The position numbers were made by a program, and so were the translations under genes. A stretch of DNA of 64,000 bases. Source: Flaccisagitta enflata. Its lineage: Eukaryota > Chaetognatha > Sagittoidea > Aphragmophora. The stretch covers positions 9,176,001 through 9,240,000 of the forward strand of contig OZ231126.1 of assembly GCA_965153355.1 (NCBI GenBank), given 5' to 3'. Below the pieces are notes generated by a model. That model was not told the origin of the DNA, ran no database searches, and saw only the letters and a program-made list of their open reading frames with translations. Shown here piece by piece: positions 1 through 20,367 of this stretch (the first letter of the stretch is position 1; the number at the start of each line of letters is the position of its first letter).

Positions 1-1
1 C

Positions 2-10567
<10,566 letters not shown>

Positions 10568-10596
<29 letters not shown>

Positions 10597-10745
10597 TCTT
10601 CTCTCTGTTACCCCCTGGGGGTTCCAACAAGTGATCGTCTTAAACCTCTTCCATCTCCCATATCCCATGGGGGGTTCTAATCAGTGATCTTCCCCAAGTA
10701 TAATCTCTCCTTTCTCCTTTACCCTTTGGGGGTTTCTACAATTGA
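10568..10745 (+). repeat. Tandem copies of the TRIP11 stop-codon segment
   Basis: The last codons (PPGGSNK then TGA) are encoded by CCCCCTGGGGGTTCCAACAA plus GTGATC. This segment recurs at 10613-10635, then more degenerately near 10667-10690 and 10724-10747. Only the first copy is in the coding frame. Divergence grows with distance from the exon. Confidence 0.85.
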
Positions 10746-11504
10746 TCCTCTCTCCCTCATTCCCTTCGCCAAGTCTAAAAAGATGATCCTGCTTTCCCCT
10801 CTGCCACTACTTCTACCACCTGGGAAGTTAAATCCATCCCGTGATAACATAAAGAAACAGGTCGCCCAAGGGCTATATGTGGTCAGCGATACCCGTTGCC
10901 CTGCTTTGAGTGATTGTGAATTGAATCAGTCCTAGGGCGAACAAAAGCCCAATCCAACGACCGAGAAAAAGACTTTGGACTGGTGCGAATGTGCTCTTTG
11001 ATCTTTTTCACTATTCATAGTGATGCAACACTTATATGTCATAGCGAGGGTGCCTTATGGTGGCGGCTGCCTTGATAGTTGACATGGCATATTATCAATT
11101 TGGTCGAAAATATGGAACTATGGATCATGGATGTATGCAACTATGCTTCCTAATTTGCACCGACTCCAGTTTTCTGATGCAACGGATATATCTAGTCACG
11201 CTTATTTAATCAACTTGCAACTGTTTACGTTACAACGATGATACCGTCTGTGGGAAGTGTTTAATATCTGCTCGCGCGCTCATCCCAAAGCTCCAAATCC
11301 ATGGTCGCCGATCATTTTAGTTCGGAAGGTTACGGCGTAGCGTCTAGCGAGTGTGGGTGTAATAAAAACTGTAATATGGCACCTTCCTTATCTCAGCGGC
11401 TGATTGATAACTCGTTAATAATTTTAATACAATGCAATGTCATTGTCATGTTCGTGGGAATTTCCGTCTGTAGTTAATCGAGATTTGTTAAAGAAATCGA
11501 TACA

Positions 11505-11510
11505 AATAAA
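11505..11510 (+). other. Candidate poly(A) signal AATAAA
   Basis: It is the AATAAA I noticed downstream of the TRIP11 stop, in CGATACAAATAAAACGC. It lies 0.9 kb from the stop and no cleavage-site evidence is available. Confidence 0.35.
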
Positions 11511-11949
11511 ACGCTTTATCTCAATTTATCACCGTCTTTTATTTTTCGAAGACGCCCTTCCGTGTGTCTGAATTCCAGCGTTCAATGAAAAGTTCGGTCA
11601 AACAACGAAGATCCATTTGACGATGACAGTTATTGTAGGGAGATACCGGTAAAAGATGTAAATGTTGTCGAGTTTCTTGTCAGTGGACGATACTTCCTCC
11701 GCGATTTGGGAAATCATGATTTCTTGAGACAAAGAAAACTAACAATTACGAAATCCAAATGACAATGTCACATTGACGAAATTTTGAGGAATTAGGGAAA
11801 AGCTTATTGCATTGTTTCATCGACGACTGTATTAGCGTCGATCGGGAATGATGCAGCATCAACCAAACCGACCGAACGCTGCCTTTATTCTGTGTCTATT
11901 GAATACGAACTTGATCTTAAACGCGCTAATCGCCTACGACTAGACAAAG

Positions 11950-12000
11950 ATGGCGTTAATTGACGATCGTGATTGGTTAATCTCCCACATTCGTCACTGA
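11950..12000 (+). pseudogene. Duplicated first 16 codons of MAPKAP1, ending in TGA
   Basis: ATG plus 15 codons (MALIDDRDWLISHIRH) repeats the start of the real SIN1 exon at 12427 and is followed directly by TGA. Over 50 bp there are three differences, all synonymous third-position C/T changes. It could be translated as a 16-residue upstream ORF or be an inert duplication footprint. Confidence 0.85.
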
Positions 12001-12004
12001 TGTA

Positions 12005-12413
12005 TACAGATGGGACCCTAATAAGAGCGGAGGAGGGACCCAAAGTTTTAGCATCACCCCCTACAGCTTATACGGTTCAAGTAAATTTCTCACTTGTGGT
12101 GGCGGAATATACCTTAGGTGGATACAATTGGCGCCACTGTGGCAATTTTTTAATTTCCACCTAGAACACCTCCAAATTGTCAAAATTGAAGAAAAAATTG
12201 TTCGATTTTTTGGGGGGCTCCAGAGGGTGATTTGGTGAAATCTAAGGGTGTTCTAAGTGGAAATTCAAAAATCGCCACAGTGGCGCCAATTGTATCCACC
12301 TAAGGTTTAAACCGCCATAGCAAGTGAGAAGATTGCTTGAACCATTTAAGCTGTAGGGGGTGATGCTAAAACTTTGGGTCCCTCCTCCGCTCTTATTAGG
12401 GTCCCCTCTGTAC
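12005..12413. mobile_element. Fold-back element between the duplicated SIN1 starts
   Basis: Left arm about 12005-12172 and right arm about 12246-12413 are inverted copies (GGGACCCTAATAAGAGCGG to TTCCAC(C/T)TAGAACACC), separated by a loop of about 73 bp. No coding capacity is visible. Near-identical 50 bp host segments lie on both sides. Confidence 0.88.
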
Positions 12414-12426
12414 TTAAGAAGACGAG

Positions 12427-13757
12427 ATGGCGTTAATCGACGATCGTGACTGGTTAATCTCCCACATTCGTCATTGTTTCGTGACGAGTGACGAATCCGG
12501 ATTCTGCGAACACGTTTTAGGCAAAGACGAAGAATGGAAACGAATTATCGAGGATGATAAGGAAGAAGGAATCGGCAGACGAGGAGATCAACTTCCGGTT
12601 TATGCCAGGGGCAACGATGAAGGAGCCGAAGGTCGGTTTCGGAAGAAGTCGATTTGCTGAAATGTTGTGATTCGACTTCTTCCCTTTCTTCATTTCTTCT
12701 TCATATTATTGCCGTACTTCTAAAGCCGCGGTTCTATCCGCTTTTTCTTTTCATCTTCTTCTTCTTGTTCCATCTCTTCTACTGCCTCTTGTTTCGTTTG
12801 TCCTTGGTTTCCTCTGCCTTCTTCCTCTTCTTGCTTCCATCTTCCTCTTGTCGTTGTTGTTGTTCCTCTGCTCTTTATTCTTCTTCTCCTTCTTCTCCTG
12901 ACCCTTCCATGTTGTTGTTCTTCTTCTTTTTCTTCTTCTTCTTCGTCTTCTTCTGAGCCTTCCACGCTTCCCTCCCTTTCACCCAATCACACATCCAGGT
13001 TCTCCCCCATCTTCCCCTTTCCGTTGTCCGTCGGTGTCATCCTTCTCCTCCTTCCGTTCCGCCTCTTCCTCCGCATCCGACGCTGGCTTCGTGTTGCCTC
13101 CTTCGCCCGATTTGCATTTCGACGTTCGTCCATCTCCTCGTCCGACTCCCAACCGCAGCAGCCCGTCAGTCGGCGACGACAACGCCCATAAGTCACGACG
13201 AGTCCTTGCCTCTCGTCAGGCCGAGGCCGCCGCAAACTACGATCCCAAAATTGGCGATCAACTGTTTGTCAAAAAAGAACTGGAAGAAATCGATATAAAG
13301 AAGACGAAAACCGGCGGTGGTAGGACCGAAGGAACGGAGATGGTACGTTTTGTACAAACTTGCGCTTTATCAACGAGCTTTCCCGCGCATAAATGAATCG
13401 AGATCTCTCAAGTTTTAGCTAGTCATTGATTTTAGTGTAAGCTATTGATTGATTTCAACGAGGGCTATTGATTGAATTTAACGAGGGCTATTGATTGATC
13501 GATATTGCTAGACATTTAAGCCATTGATTGTCTTTCCAGGTTTCGTCGTTGCGTAAACTGTTGAGTGTGGCGGCTAAAATGCCAGCCAATCCATTCTTCG
13601 AATTCGTCCAATTCGACGGCGCTTCACATCCCGGACTGCCAGTCAAACGAATACACATATTCCTTTCCATGTGCCAAGGTAAGTATGGTCTGGATTCTTT
13701 TTCTTTCTTTCTTTCTTTCTTTCTTTCTTTCCTTCTTTCTTTCTTTCTTTCTTTCTT

Positions 13758-13796
<39 letters not shown>

Positions 13797-16700
13797 TTCT
13801 TTCTTCTTTTTTTCTCGTCCTGCCTTCTGTTTTTCTTTCTTTCCTCTTTCTTTTTCTCTCATTCTGCCTTCTGTGTTTCTTTCTCTTGTCCTGCTTTCTG
13901 TCTTTCTTCTTGTCTTCCAATGCTTATCATTCTATTTTAGTCGCGGACCTCAATGGAAGTAAGCCTTAATACCTATCTCCCTTCCTGCCTCATCATCGCC
14001 GTATTTCCAGACTTGTGACAATTATTTCAGGTGACGATCGATGGCAGCCGTTGGCGATCGCAGTCACGTGGACGGCCAAAGTTTCTGTGGGTGACTTGGA
14101 TTTATTTTTATTTTTAGTCGCGTGCTACGCGACTCTACACCTCGCTCTATCCGTCCGTCCGTCCGTCCGTCCGTCCGTCCGTCCGTCACACTTTACTTTT
14201 TTTCTTGGTTTTCGTGTTCTTTGGCCTCACTGCTGCCCAAATGATCAAGTGACCTCAAATACGGCCCCTGCCCCTCCGCAAACTGATGATATTGCTCCAT
14301 TTGTTAGGATCACTGTCTCTGGTGAGGCATAACCGGTATTCGACTGAATGTGTTCACTCCTACCATTTCTTATCAATTCAGGAACTGATCGGTCTCATCT
14401 GCCATCACTACATTCAGTCCGGTCGTGAGCCGAGTTTGAATAACTCCACTCCCGCCGGATATTCGCTTCACATGGCAGACGACGATGGCCTAGTCGAGGA
14501 AGACTTCGCACCCCTCGACCCTAGGTGAAAAGTGATAACATCATTTTACAGTAGAGCAATCGTAATATGTGTTCGCTTTTAGAACCTTATGAAGATATTT
14601 TATCCAGCTACCATTATCCGGATATTCTACCTAGTAGTTCTTTAATTTTGTATGTCTGTATAATCCGTATAATGATTGGGGGGGTCGGTAACAACGAACT
14701 TTGGAAATGCCAGTCGGACATATGACCAATGTGTGCACAAAAACGATATATAAACACATGTGAACGGAAAAAGGAGTCACACCATATCGTTTACAGTCGT
14801 GCCACACCCCTTATTTACATTGTAATGAATAGGGAGAAGGAAGAGGAAGAGGAAGCTCCTATACTTTACTATGGGAAAGGTAGGGTTGGCACGACTATAA
14901 ATGATAAAATCTCATGAACTTTTCCTTCTAGTTCTCAGGTTGTTTTGTGATTGCGAATGGTCTGGTGATATGTCCGATTGGCATTTCCAAAGTAGGTTGA
15001 TACCGACCCCCCCAATAATGATTTCCGCGAATTAAGGAGAGACTTTTGGCACTGCAGAACAAAGAAGAATAAGAAGCGCCATCGAAATAAATTGGTAGCC
15101 AGCATTAAGATCCTCATTTGCATATTGCAGTTTTACTTTAATAGCTCCCATATAATGACAAAAAAATAAAATTAATCAATTTGAAGTATGAAATCACATA
15201 GAAGAACAAGTTGGTGAGGTTCAGAAAAAAAGAACACTTTTGCATTTACAAAACTTATCAACACCATATCGTATATATTTTAGCCGCCCCTAAATGGAAT
15301 TGATATGTAAGGCAGGTAAAAAAAATTATTAGATGTGGTGGAATTGTCGGAGCTAGCTTTGTTGGAGCCGGCTTTGCTGCGAAAGAAATCTATCGGCTCT
15401 CCGGCTTATACGAGAATCACGTTGTTGCCTGTGTTGATGGTATTTTTCAATGTTTGATAATTCGTTCGCGGCCCGCTGTAAGGGAGGGGCTGATCTTTCC
15501 TACCATTGAGGTCAATCTCGGCAGCGTACGGGGAAAACCTCTGCCCCCGCCCCCTCCCCCCCCTCCACCGATAAGAACCAAGAATCTGGGAAGTACTTAC
15601 GTATAAATTGACTTGTATTGTCTTTTCGCAGAGAGCCGATTTCCAAGTTTGACTTTCCAAATTTGGCTTTAGTTGAACATGAACTGCCGCCCGAAGCCGA
15701 GGAGGAACCTCCCGCTATTATAACCGGTGAATCTTTAAGTGTCAAAAGATAGATGGTGCTTGTTTTTCGATATACAATTATACAGACATTCACTCATTCA
15801 TACACCTATACTTTCATTCACTCATTCTCTGGTTCACTTATCATTCATTCTTTGATTCATTCATTCATTCATTGATTTAAACACTCATCCATATCATTCA
15901 TTCACCTACTCTTTTATTCATTCGCGCTCTTCCATTCGTTACTGTTTCATTCATCCCATAACTGCCATTTCTCTCCATTATGTGTAGTTAATATACCTCA
16001 ACGTGGATGGGGGAAGATACAAGTGGAGAACGAGGGTCTCCTCATGCGAGACATCCTCAAAATCGTGCTGGAAAAGCGCCGCATCAGGGAAGGCCGCGGC
16101 CGCGAATACGGTTTAGCACGGGAAGACGACCCAGGTAGGTCAACTGGATAATAAATTCAATTTTGTCAGGCTAGGCCGCTATGGCGAATACGTTTTACCA
16201 CATGGAGATTACACAGGTGAATCAACTGAGTAAGTTTCATCACATCGACTGGATAAAAGATAAGGGGGCAGACCAGTCCAGATTATGGTTTAGCACGAAG
16301 AAGATCCATGTACAGGGCCGGGCTACAGGCTGACGGCTATGAGATTTTCTTATTAAGTCGCTAATGTCTCAACAAAACAGTCATTGTCTGCATTCGCATT
16401 CGCTCATATTCAATTGACCAATCTACGCAGAGCGGTTGTTGGATCTGGACCGTCCTTTGCGAGAGATGGGGACTCTGGAGTTTCGTTTGAAGCGATTGAA
16501 TTGTTACGATCCCGAGGCAGACTCCAACAACGCAGACGTCGACTTCAAGGCTCAAGATCATCAAGAACTGCTCTTCCCTTTCCCACTCCTCGGAGACGAC
16601 AGAAGATATAAAGTCGACATTGTCAAAAGAATTAAAGTAAGAGATTCTAGAATCGTGTGACTAGATGTGCCGATTCTGTGTGGCATCACTGGCATGTTGT

Positions 16701-18718
16701 CAATGCTATGCGGCAGGCAAGCTCCAAAGTGCGGAAGGTGTGGCCCAGACTTGGCCATAGAAACCTAACGAAACCAGATTGGCTGCTAACAGTAGGGACT
16801 GGCTTCAATTCAACAAGATTTGCCAACTTTTATGATCATATGACCGACTTACGTATGGCCACTGTTTGCGGTTTCGTTCATCACTTATGGTAGATGGAAT
16901 CCTCATTTACATATTGCGGTCATAAGTTTAATACAGGCTGATGAACGTTCTGTATACAATAATAGAATCATTCTCAGCGTAAATAAGCGCTTCATTCTTG
17001 TGACCAAAAAATTGCCCGATGACTTCGTAAATACAATGCCCGAAAACCCATTATGAATAATTTTGCTTTACCTCCGAAGACGATTAAATTTTGTTATAAG
17101 GGTTGCGATACTTTCTTTGAAAAATCGTGTCGGACGTAATAATTCAACGCTCATCTTGTGATTCTTGTCCATGACCCAGCACCCTATCCAATACGCTGCG
17201 GCGGGGTGGTTTTTGGCATTGTCACGCAGTGACTTCTGCGACATATACATACTCACAGAGCGTTGCGCAGAAGCAACGATTCAGTTTAGATGTTTTACCC
17301 ATTGATCACTTAAGACAAACAGGGGGCGGAAAGAAGGGCGGAAGTTGGGGTGCGGTCCATATCCTTTGTGCATACAAGTGTATGAAGCGTGTATTATGCA
17401 TGAAAAAAACACCTTTGTTTTTGTGTTTGTTAAGTTATGATAAAGTTTCCTCTGCATGAGTTTATGTTCATGGCAGGCCTGTATATTGTTCTACATTCCC
17501 CCCCCCCCCGGTGGGGGGGGGAAAATAATCAAAGGGTTTGGAGATGGGGGAAAAAAATTAAGGGGGAAAAAAGAGAAAAAAAGAAAATTTGGGGAAAATA
17601 AAACTTTTGGCAATACCAAATCATAAATAATGATTAGTAAAACACAAATTAACATTATTTAAACCTTAAAAACACTGTTTTATTGCTATATGGGGAAGAA
17701 AAACATAGATTTTATAACGCAACGCGACGCGTCGCGGGGAAGAAAATCAAAGGCAGGGGGGGGAAACTAATCAAAGATCATAGAACTATATACATCCCTG
17801 GTTCATGGTTACTGCCTTCCAGGCTAACGTCGAGGCGCATTTGGACATCAGCGGTGAACAGGTGAAGTTGGAGCCTTTGGTCACCGGCGCGGCCAAATCT
17901 GTGCTCATGGATGTCGAGAACATCCTCGAAGCTGTCATCATCAACGAATCAAAATCAAAAGGAACAGCGCTTTTCAGGTCGGTTGGTCCTACCCTAACCT
18001 GTGAGACTGAAAGGCGCCTGGGGACTATTCCTGTTCCCACTATTACCTTTGATAGATTCATTCATTTATTGTTTTTCCATTCAACATCCAATCATGATCA
18101 CATCGATATCGACGTATGTATTCAGATCCTTTTAACGTCTATTTAATGAGCTGCACTTACATTGATTAATTGAATCCTTTGATCATTCATTCATGCCATA
18201 TGATTGGATGAAATTGCAAAGAATTGGCTGTTGACCATGTGGCAGTATTATACCCATGTCCAATTGTCCATTACTCTCATGCACCTGTAAGGATCCGAAT
18301 TTGTTCTTCTGGCCGACCATCTGCTTAGTGCTTATGTATTACTTCTATGTCCATTTTGCTCATGTATCTGTCAGGAATGGATATTGTCCTTCTGGCGGAT
18401 CATCGGCTTATGTATTTATTCTATGTCCATTTCGCTCATGTATCTGTCAGGATCGGGTATTGTCTCTCTGTTAGAGCATCTGTACATTTATTAATTCTAA
18501 CCATGTCTATTTCTATTCATGTTTCTATTCATGTATATTTCTATCATGTATCTGTTAGGATCGGGTATTGTCCTTCTGGTAGCAGCGACGTCAAACAAGT
18601 CAAGCTTTCCTGCGTGACTTTGGTCGCCAACGAAATCGTCGACAAAATCAGCGACATTCTCAAAAGACATTCCGCCAGAAACGACACCAAAACAGAATAT
18701 AGACGCAAATGGACTTGA
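12427..18718 (+). CDS. MAPKAP1: MAPKAP1 / SIN1, mTORC2 subunit (complete, 549 aa)
   Basis: Exons: 12427-12631, 12999-13342, 13540-13678, 14031-14086, 14382-14524, 15632-15726, 15988-16134, 16431-16636, 17823-17977, 18559-18718. Phases agree throughout and the joined CDS is 1650 nt. The N-terminus MALIDDRDWLISHIRHCFVT matches the SIN1 family start. The CRIM domain spans about residues 185-310, with NPFFEFVQFDG, ELIGLICHHYIQSGREPSLN, ADDDGLVEEDFAPLD and EPISKFDFPNLALVE. A Ras-binding-like region spans about 327-400. A PH domain spans about 436-540 (YKVDIVKRIKANVEAHLDIS, then GTALFRIGYC and a VANEIVDKISDIL helix). The length is close to human SIN1 (522 aa). In the family, SIN1 scaffolds mTORC2, and its CRIM domain presents AKT/SGK/PKC substrates. 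The exon 10 acceptor at 18558 was chosen because it restores LFRIGYC in the PH domain. The exon 4 donor at 14086 keeps the CRIM frame. Confidence 0.95.
12632..12998 (+). other. MAPKAP1 intron 1, pyrimidine-rich
   Basis: The whole intron is TTC/CTT-rich with (TTCTTC)n tracts around 12755-12950. Open frames through it, poly-Phe/Ser sense and Glu-rich antisense, are artefacts. Confidence 0.8.
13699..13805 (+). repeat. (TTTC)n followed by (GTCT)n, MAPKAP1 intron 3
   Basis: About 14 TTTC units pass into eight or more GTCT units and then more TTTC. The change of tetranucleotide within one array is clear. Confidence 0.95.
14115..14284 (+). mobile_element. AGTCGCG-type hairpin-capped element, 3'-truncated
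   Basis: AGTCGCGTGCTACGCGACT, (GTCC)n at 14150-14186, CACACTTTACTTTTTTT and CCCCTGCCC occur in the family order. The copy stops before CACGCGACT and the GGCCTTGTT end. It lies inside the 295 bp MAPKAP1 intron 4. Confidence 0.8.
14668..15022. mobile_element. Nested fold-back element, MAPKAP1 intron 5
   Basis: ATAATGATTGGGGGGGTCGG with TTTGGAAATGCCAGTCGGAC on the left is inverted on the right (CCGATTGGCATTTCCAAAG, then CCGACCCCCCCAATAAT). An inner pair (ACAGTCGTGCCACACC and AGGGTTGGCACGACTAT) gives a second stem around a GA-rich loop. The rest of intron 14525-15631 is AT-rich without a visible feature. Confidence 0.75.
15826..15935 (+). repeat. (ATTC)n imperfect tetranucleotide repeat, MAPKAP1 intron 6
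   Basis: CATTCATTCATTCATTGATT-type units make up much of intron 15727-15987. Confidence 0.85.
16157..16320 (+). repeat. Two decayed tandem copies of MAPKAP1 exon 7 end and donor
   Basis: Exon 7 ends GGCCGCGAATACGGTTTAGC ... CCCAG|GTAGGTCAACTG. Within the intron, 16172-16230 reads GGCCGCTATGGCGAATACG ... CACAG|GTGAATCAACTG. Near 16285-16317, TTATGGTTTAGCACGAAGAA ... TACAG recurs. Similarity falls with distance. The first copy has an in-frame TAG just upstream in the exon phase, so it is not a usable exon. Confidence 0.7.
17472..17776 (+). mobile_element. Dispersed G/C-run element, copy 1
   Basis: It begins GGCAGGCCTGTATATTGTTC and runs through poly-C, poly-G and GGGAAAA stretches. It ends GCAGGGGGGGGAAACTAATC. 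The same sequence lies in reverse complement at 42873-43156, including CGCAACGCGA and the terminal boxes. No gene is present. It lies in MAPKAP1 intron 8, whose remainder looks unique. Confidence 0.7.
18272..18558 (+). repeat. Tandem decayed copies of MAPKAP1 exon 10 acceptor
   Basis: CATGTATCTGTTAG|GATCGG followed by GTATTGTCCTTCTGG marks the real exon at 18559. Copies with CTGTCAG|GATCGG (about 18444), CTGTCAG|GAATGG (about 18373) and CTGTAAG|GATCCG (about 18288) precede it. Spacing is roughly 70-115 bp and divergence rises upstream. Confidence 0.8.
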
Positions 18719-19234
18719 TACTTATTAGTTGATATCAACGAACTTCAGCGGGAGATGTTCTTCATTAATGTCTGCGTCGTTCGCTAGTCATGATTAGACA
18801 TTTCTGAAGCAATCCTGTTCTTAGCGTGATCATTTTCGATTTTTTCCACTTCGTAGTTTTTGACAACACTGCCTTTCATAGATTATGTATCGTCTTAATT
18901 GCATTTCTTACGATCTCTGTTATATTCGTTCCGATTTTCGCGTTTTGAATCACGAATTGGGAAGGACATTTATGGGTTATAGGCGTCGTACCATTCCCCA
19001 AAGGTATTTATGGTTGTGGTTTCATGTTTTGAGATTCATCTACAGTAGTTATTTTGAACCTGCGCAGGTGCAGCTCTCTGATGAGAAACTGAATGACAAA
19101 ATCGATTGATAAAGAGTTGGGGATCCCTTTCGGGACTGACCGTCATGTGGACATTTATATAGATTGGGCTGTGAGTTTCACTCTCAGGATGCGCAAAACG
19201 TCGAAAGACATGAATACATATGAAGTCATTTGTT

Positions 19235-20179
19235 AGTCGCGTGCTACGCGACTCTACACCCCGCTATGTCGGTCCGTTGGTCGGTTGGTTGTTTTACAAA
19301 CGAGGGGTGGTGGCGGCGATGGATGGTAAAGGCGGCATCGGTTCTTCCATCACCTTGAATCGGTCGGCGCCATCTATGGATTGCTGGGTGTCAAAGGTCA
19401 AGTCCTCATGGGGTGAGCCACCATATTCGTCCCCAAAGTTCAATCACGCAATGAGCGTACCCGGATTCCTGGCTCGCTCGTATCCCTCGATCAGCATATG
19501 AATGACCTGGAGCTTGATGGGATGAAACTCTCATATAATAATAAGGGACCATTGCAAACGAATGCTGTAGCCAAACTAGCCCTAATCATGTCATCTTTCC
19601 TATCATAAACAAGTAAAGAATCGATTGAGACAAAGGAAAAAGTGTTGTTCTTTTGCACACGTACAATGAATAATAATAATGCCCTAAGAATCATACGTAA
19701 ACGCTGTATGCCATCATACTACCATTGGCACACTACCATTATCGTCCATCTTTTAGGCCCAAAGGGACCACCGTTTTTAGGCATGAACATCTTCAGAGTC
19801 TATACAAGGCTCATCAAGAGCTAGAGTCATCGTCATTCCATCATCTGCGATCATCATCTGCAGATTACTCCGTCATCTGCAGCGCCATCTGCAGCATCAT
19901 CCGCCATCTTCCAAATATCATACTACACGGGCATTTTGAGCCCCTTTGTAGCTAATTTTCCATGTCAAGGTATAATGTTCATCCATGATTCGATTCCCGG
20001 ACCTATAGACAGAGGGATAGAGGGATATGTAATAGTTGGTTGGTCGGTCGGTCCCCTTTTTACTTTTCGGCGTTTACTTTTTGAGCATATGGCTCCTGCC
20101 CAGATGCCCTAGTGACCTTCTCCAGCACTGCTCCTGCCCACCCGCACGCGACTAGGGTAGCCGTGTATCCGGCGTTGTT
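19235..20179 (+). mobile_element. AGTCGCG-type element, apparently split by ~740 bp
   Basis: The 5' hairpin AGTCGCGTGCTACGCGACT and GGTCCGTTGGTCGG lie at 19235-19290. The continuation (GGTTGGTCGGTCGGTCCCC, CTCCTGCCCA boxes, CACGCGACT, GCCGTGTATCCGG-CGTTGTT) lies at 20037-20179. Together they make one complete family member, so the intervening DNA may be a later insertion. Confidence 0.6.
19307..19499 (-). pseudogene. Coding-like fragment of unknown family with internal TGA
   Basis: On the minus strand one frame reads LIEGYERARNPGTLIA, then TGA, then LNFGDEYGGSPHEDLTFD and DGADRFKVMEEPMPPL before TAA. The composition looks protein-like and is unlike the surrounding repeats. I do not recognise the family. 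It sits in the DNA that splits the hairpin element, so it may be captured or element-borne sequence. Confidence 0.35.
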
Positions 20180-20367
20180 TCATTTGATTTCATTTATACT
20201 TGAAGCAACTGTCCAGCAAATGATATTCAAGAACAAATAAAGAGACTTCAGTTTATCCATTCGAGATGGACAATTATGGTTAAAACGGTTGTCTCAGGGA
20301 AAAAAAAACCTTGAACCGTCACGTCATATTCTGTACTTGGGAATCTAGAAACTGTTTAAGCGCGAAG

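Larger units (their letters stand above)
10597..12426 (+). other. TRIP11-MAPKAP1 intergenic region
   Basis: It contains the stop-codon repeat, a partial copy of the CCCAAGGGC...GTTGCCCTGCTTT dispersed motif (10857-10935), about 1 kb of unique-looking DNA, an AATAAA at 11505-11510 that could serve TRIP11 polyadenylation, and the duplicated SIN1 start with its fold-back insertion. I see no clear core promoter motif. Confidence 0.7.
18719..20367 (+). other. MAPKAP1-ZnfA intergenic region
   Basis: It contains the two halves of an AGTCGCG-type element (19235-19290 and 20030-20179) separated by about 740 bp, a minus-strand coding-like fragment (19307-19499) and an ATCTGC-rich stretch (19840-19915). 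I found no close AATAAA after the SIN1 stop. Confidence 0.6.

Noticed and set aside
14087-14093. A donor two codons later in MAPKAP1 exon 4 to keep Val before ELIGLIC
   Set aside because: The later GT leaves phase 1, while the next exon requires phase 0, so TCT|GTGGGT was chosen.
16166-16216. Extra MAPKAP1 exon with its own donor
   Set aside because: The only nearby acceptor (TTTGTCAG) gives an immediate TAG in the required phase. Exon 7 to exon 8 joins correctly without it.
18583-18585. MAPKAP1 exon 10 acceptor at GGTAG|CAGCG
   Set aside because: The upstream acceptor at 18558 is in the same phase and restores the conserved LFRIGYC segment of the PH domain.
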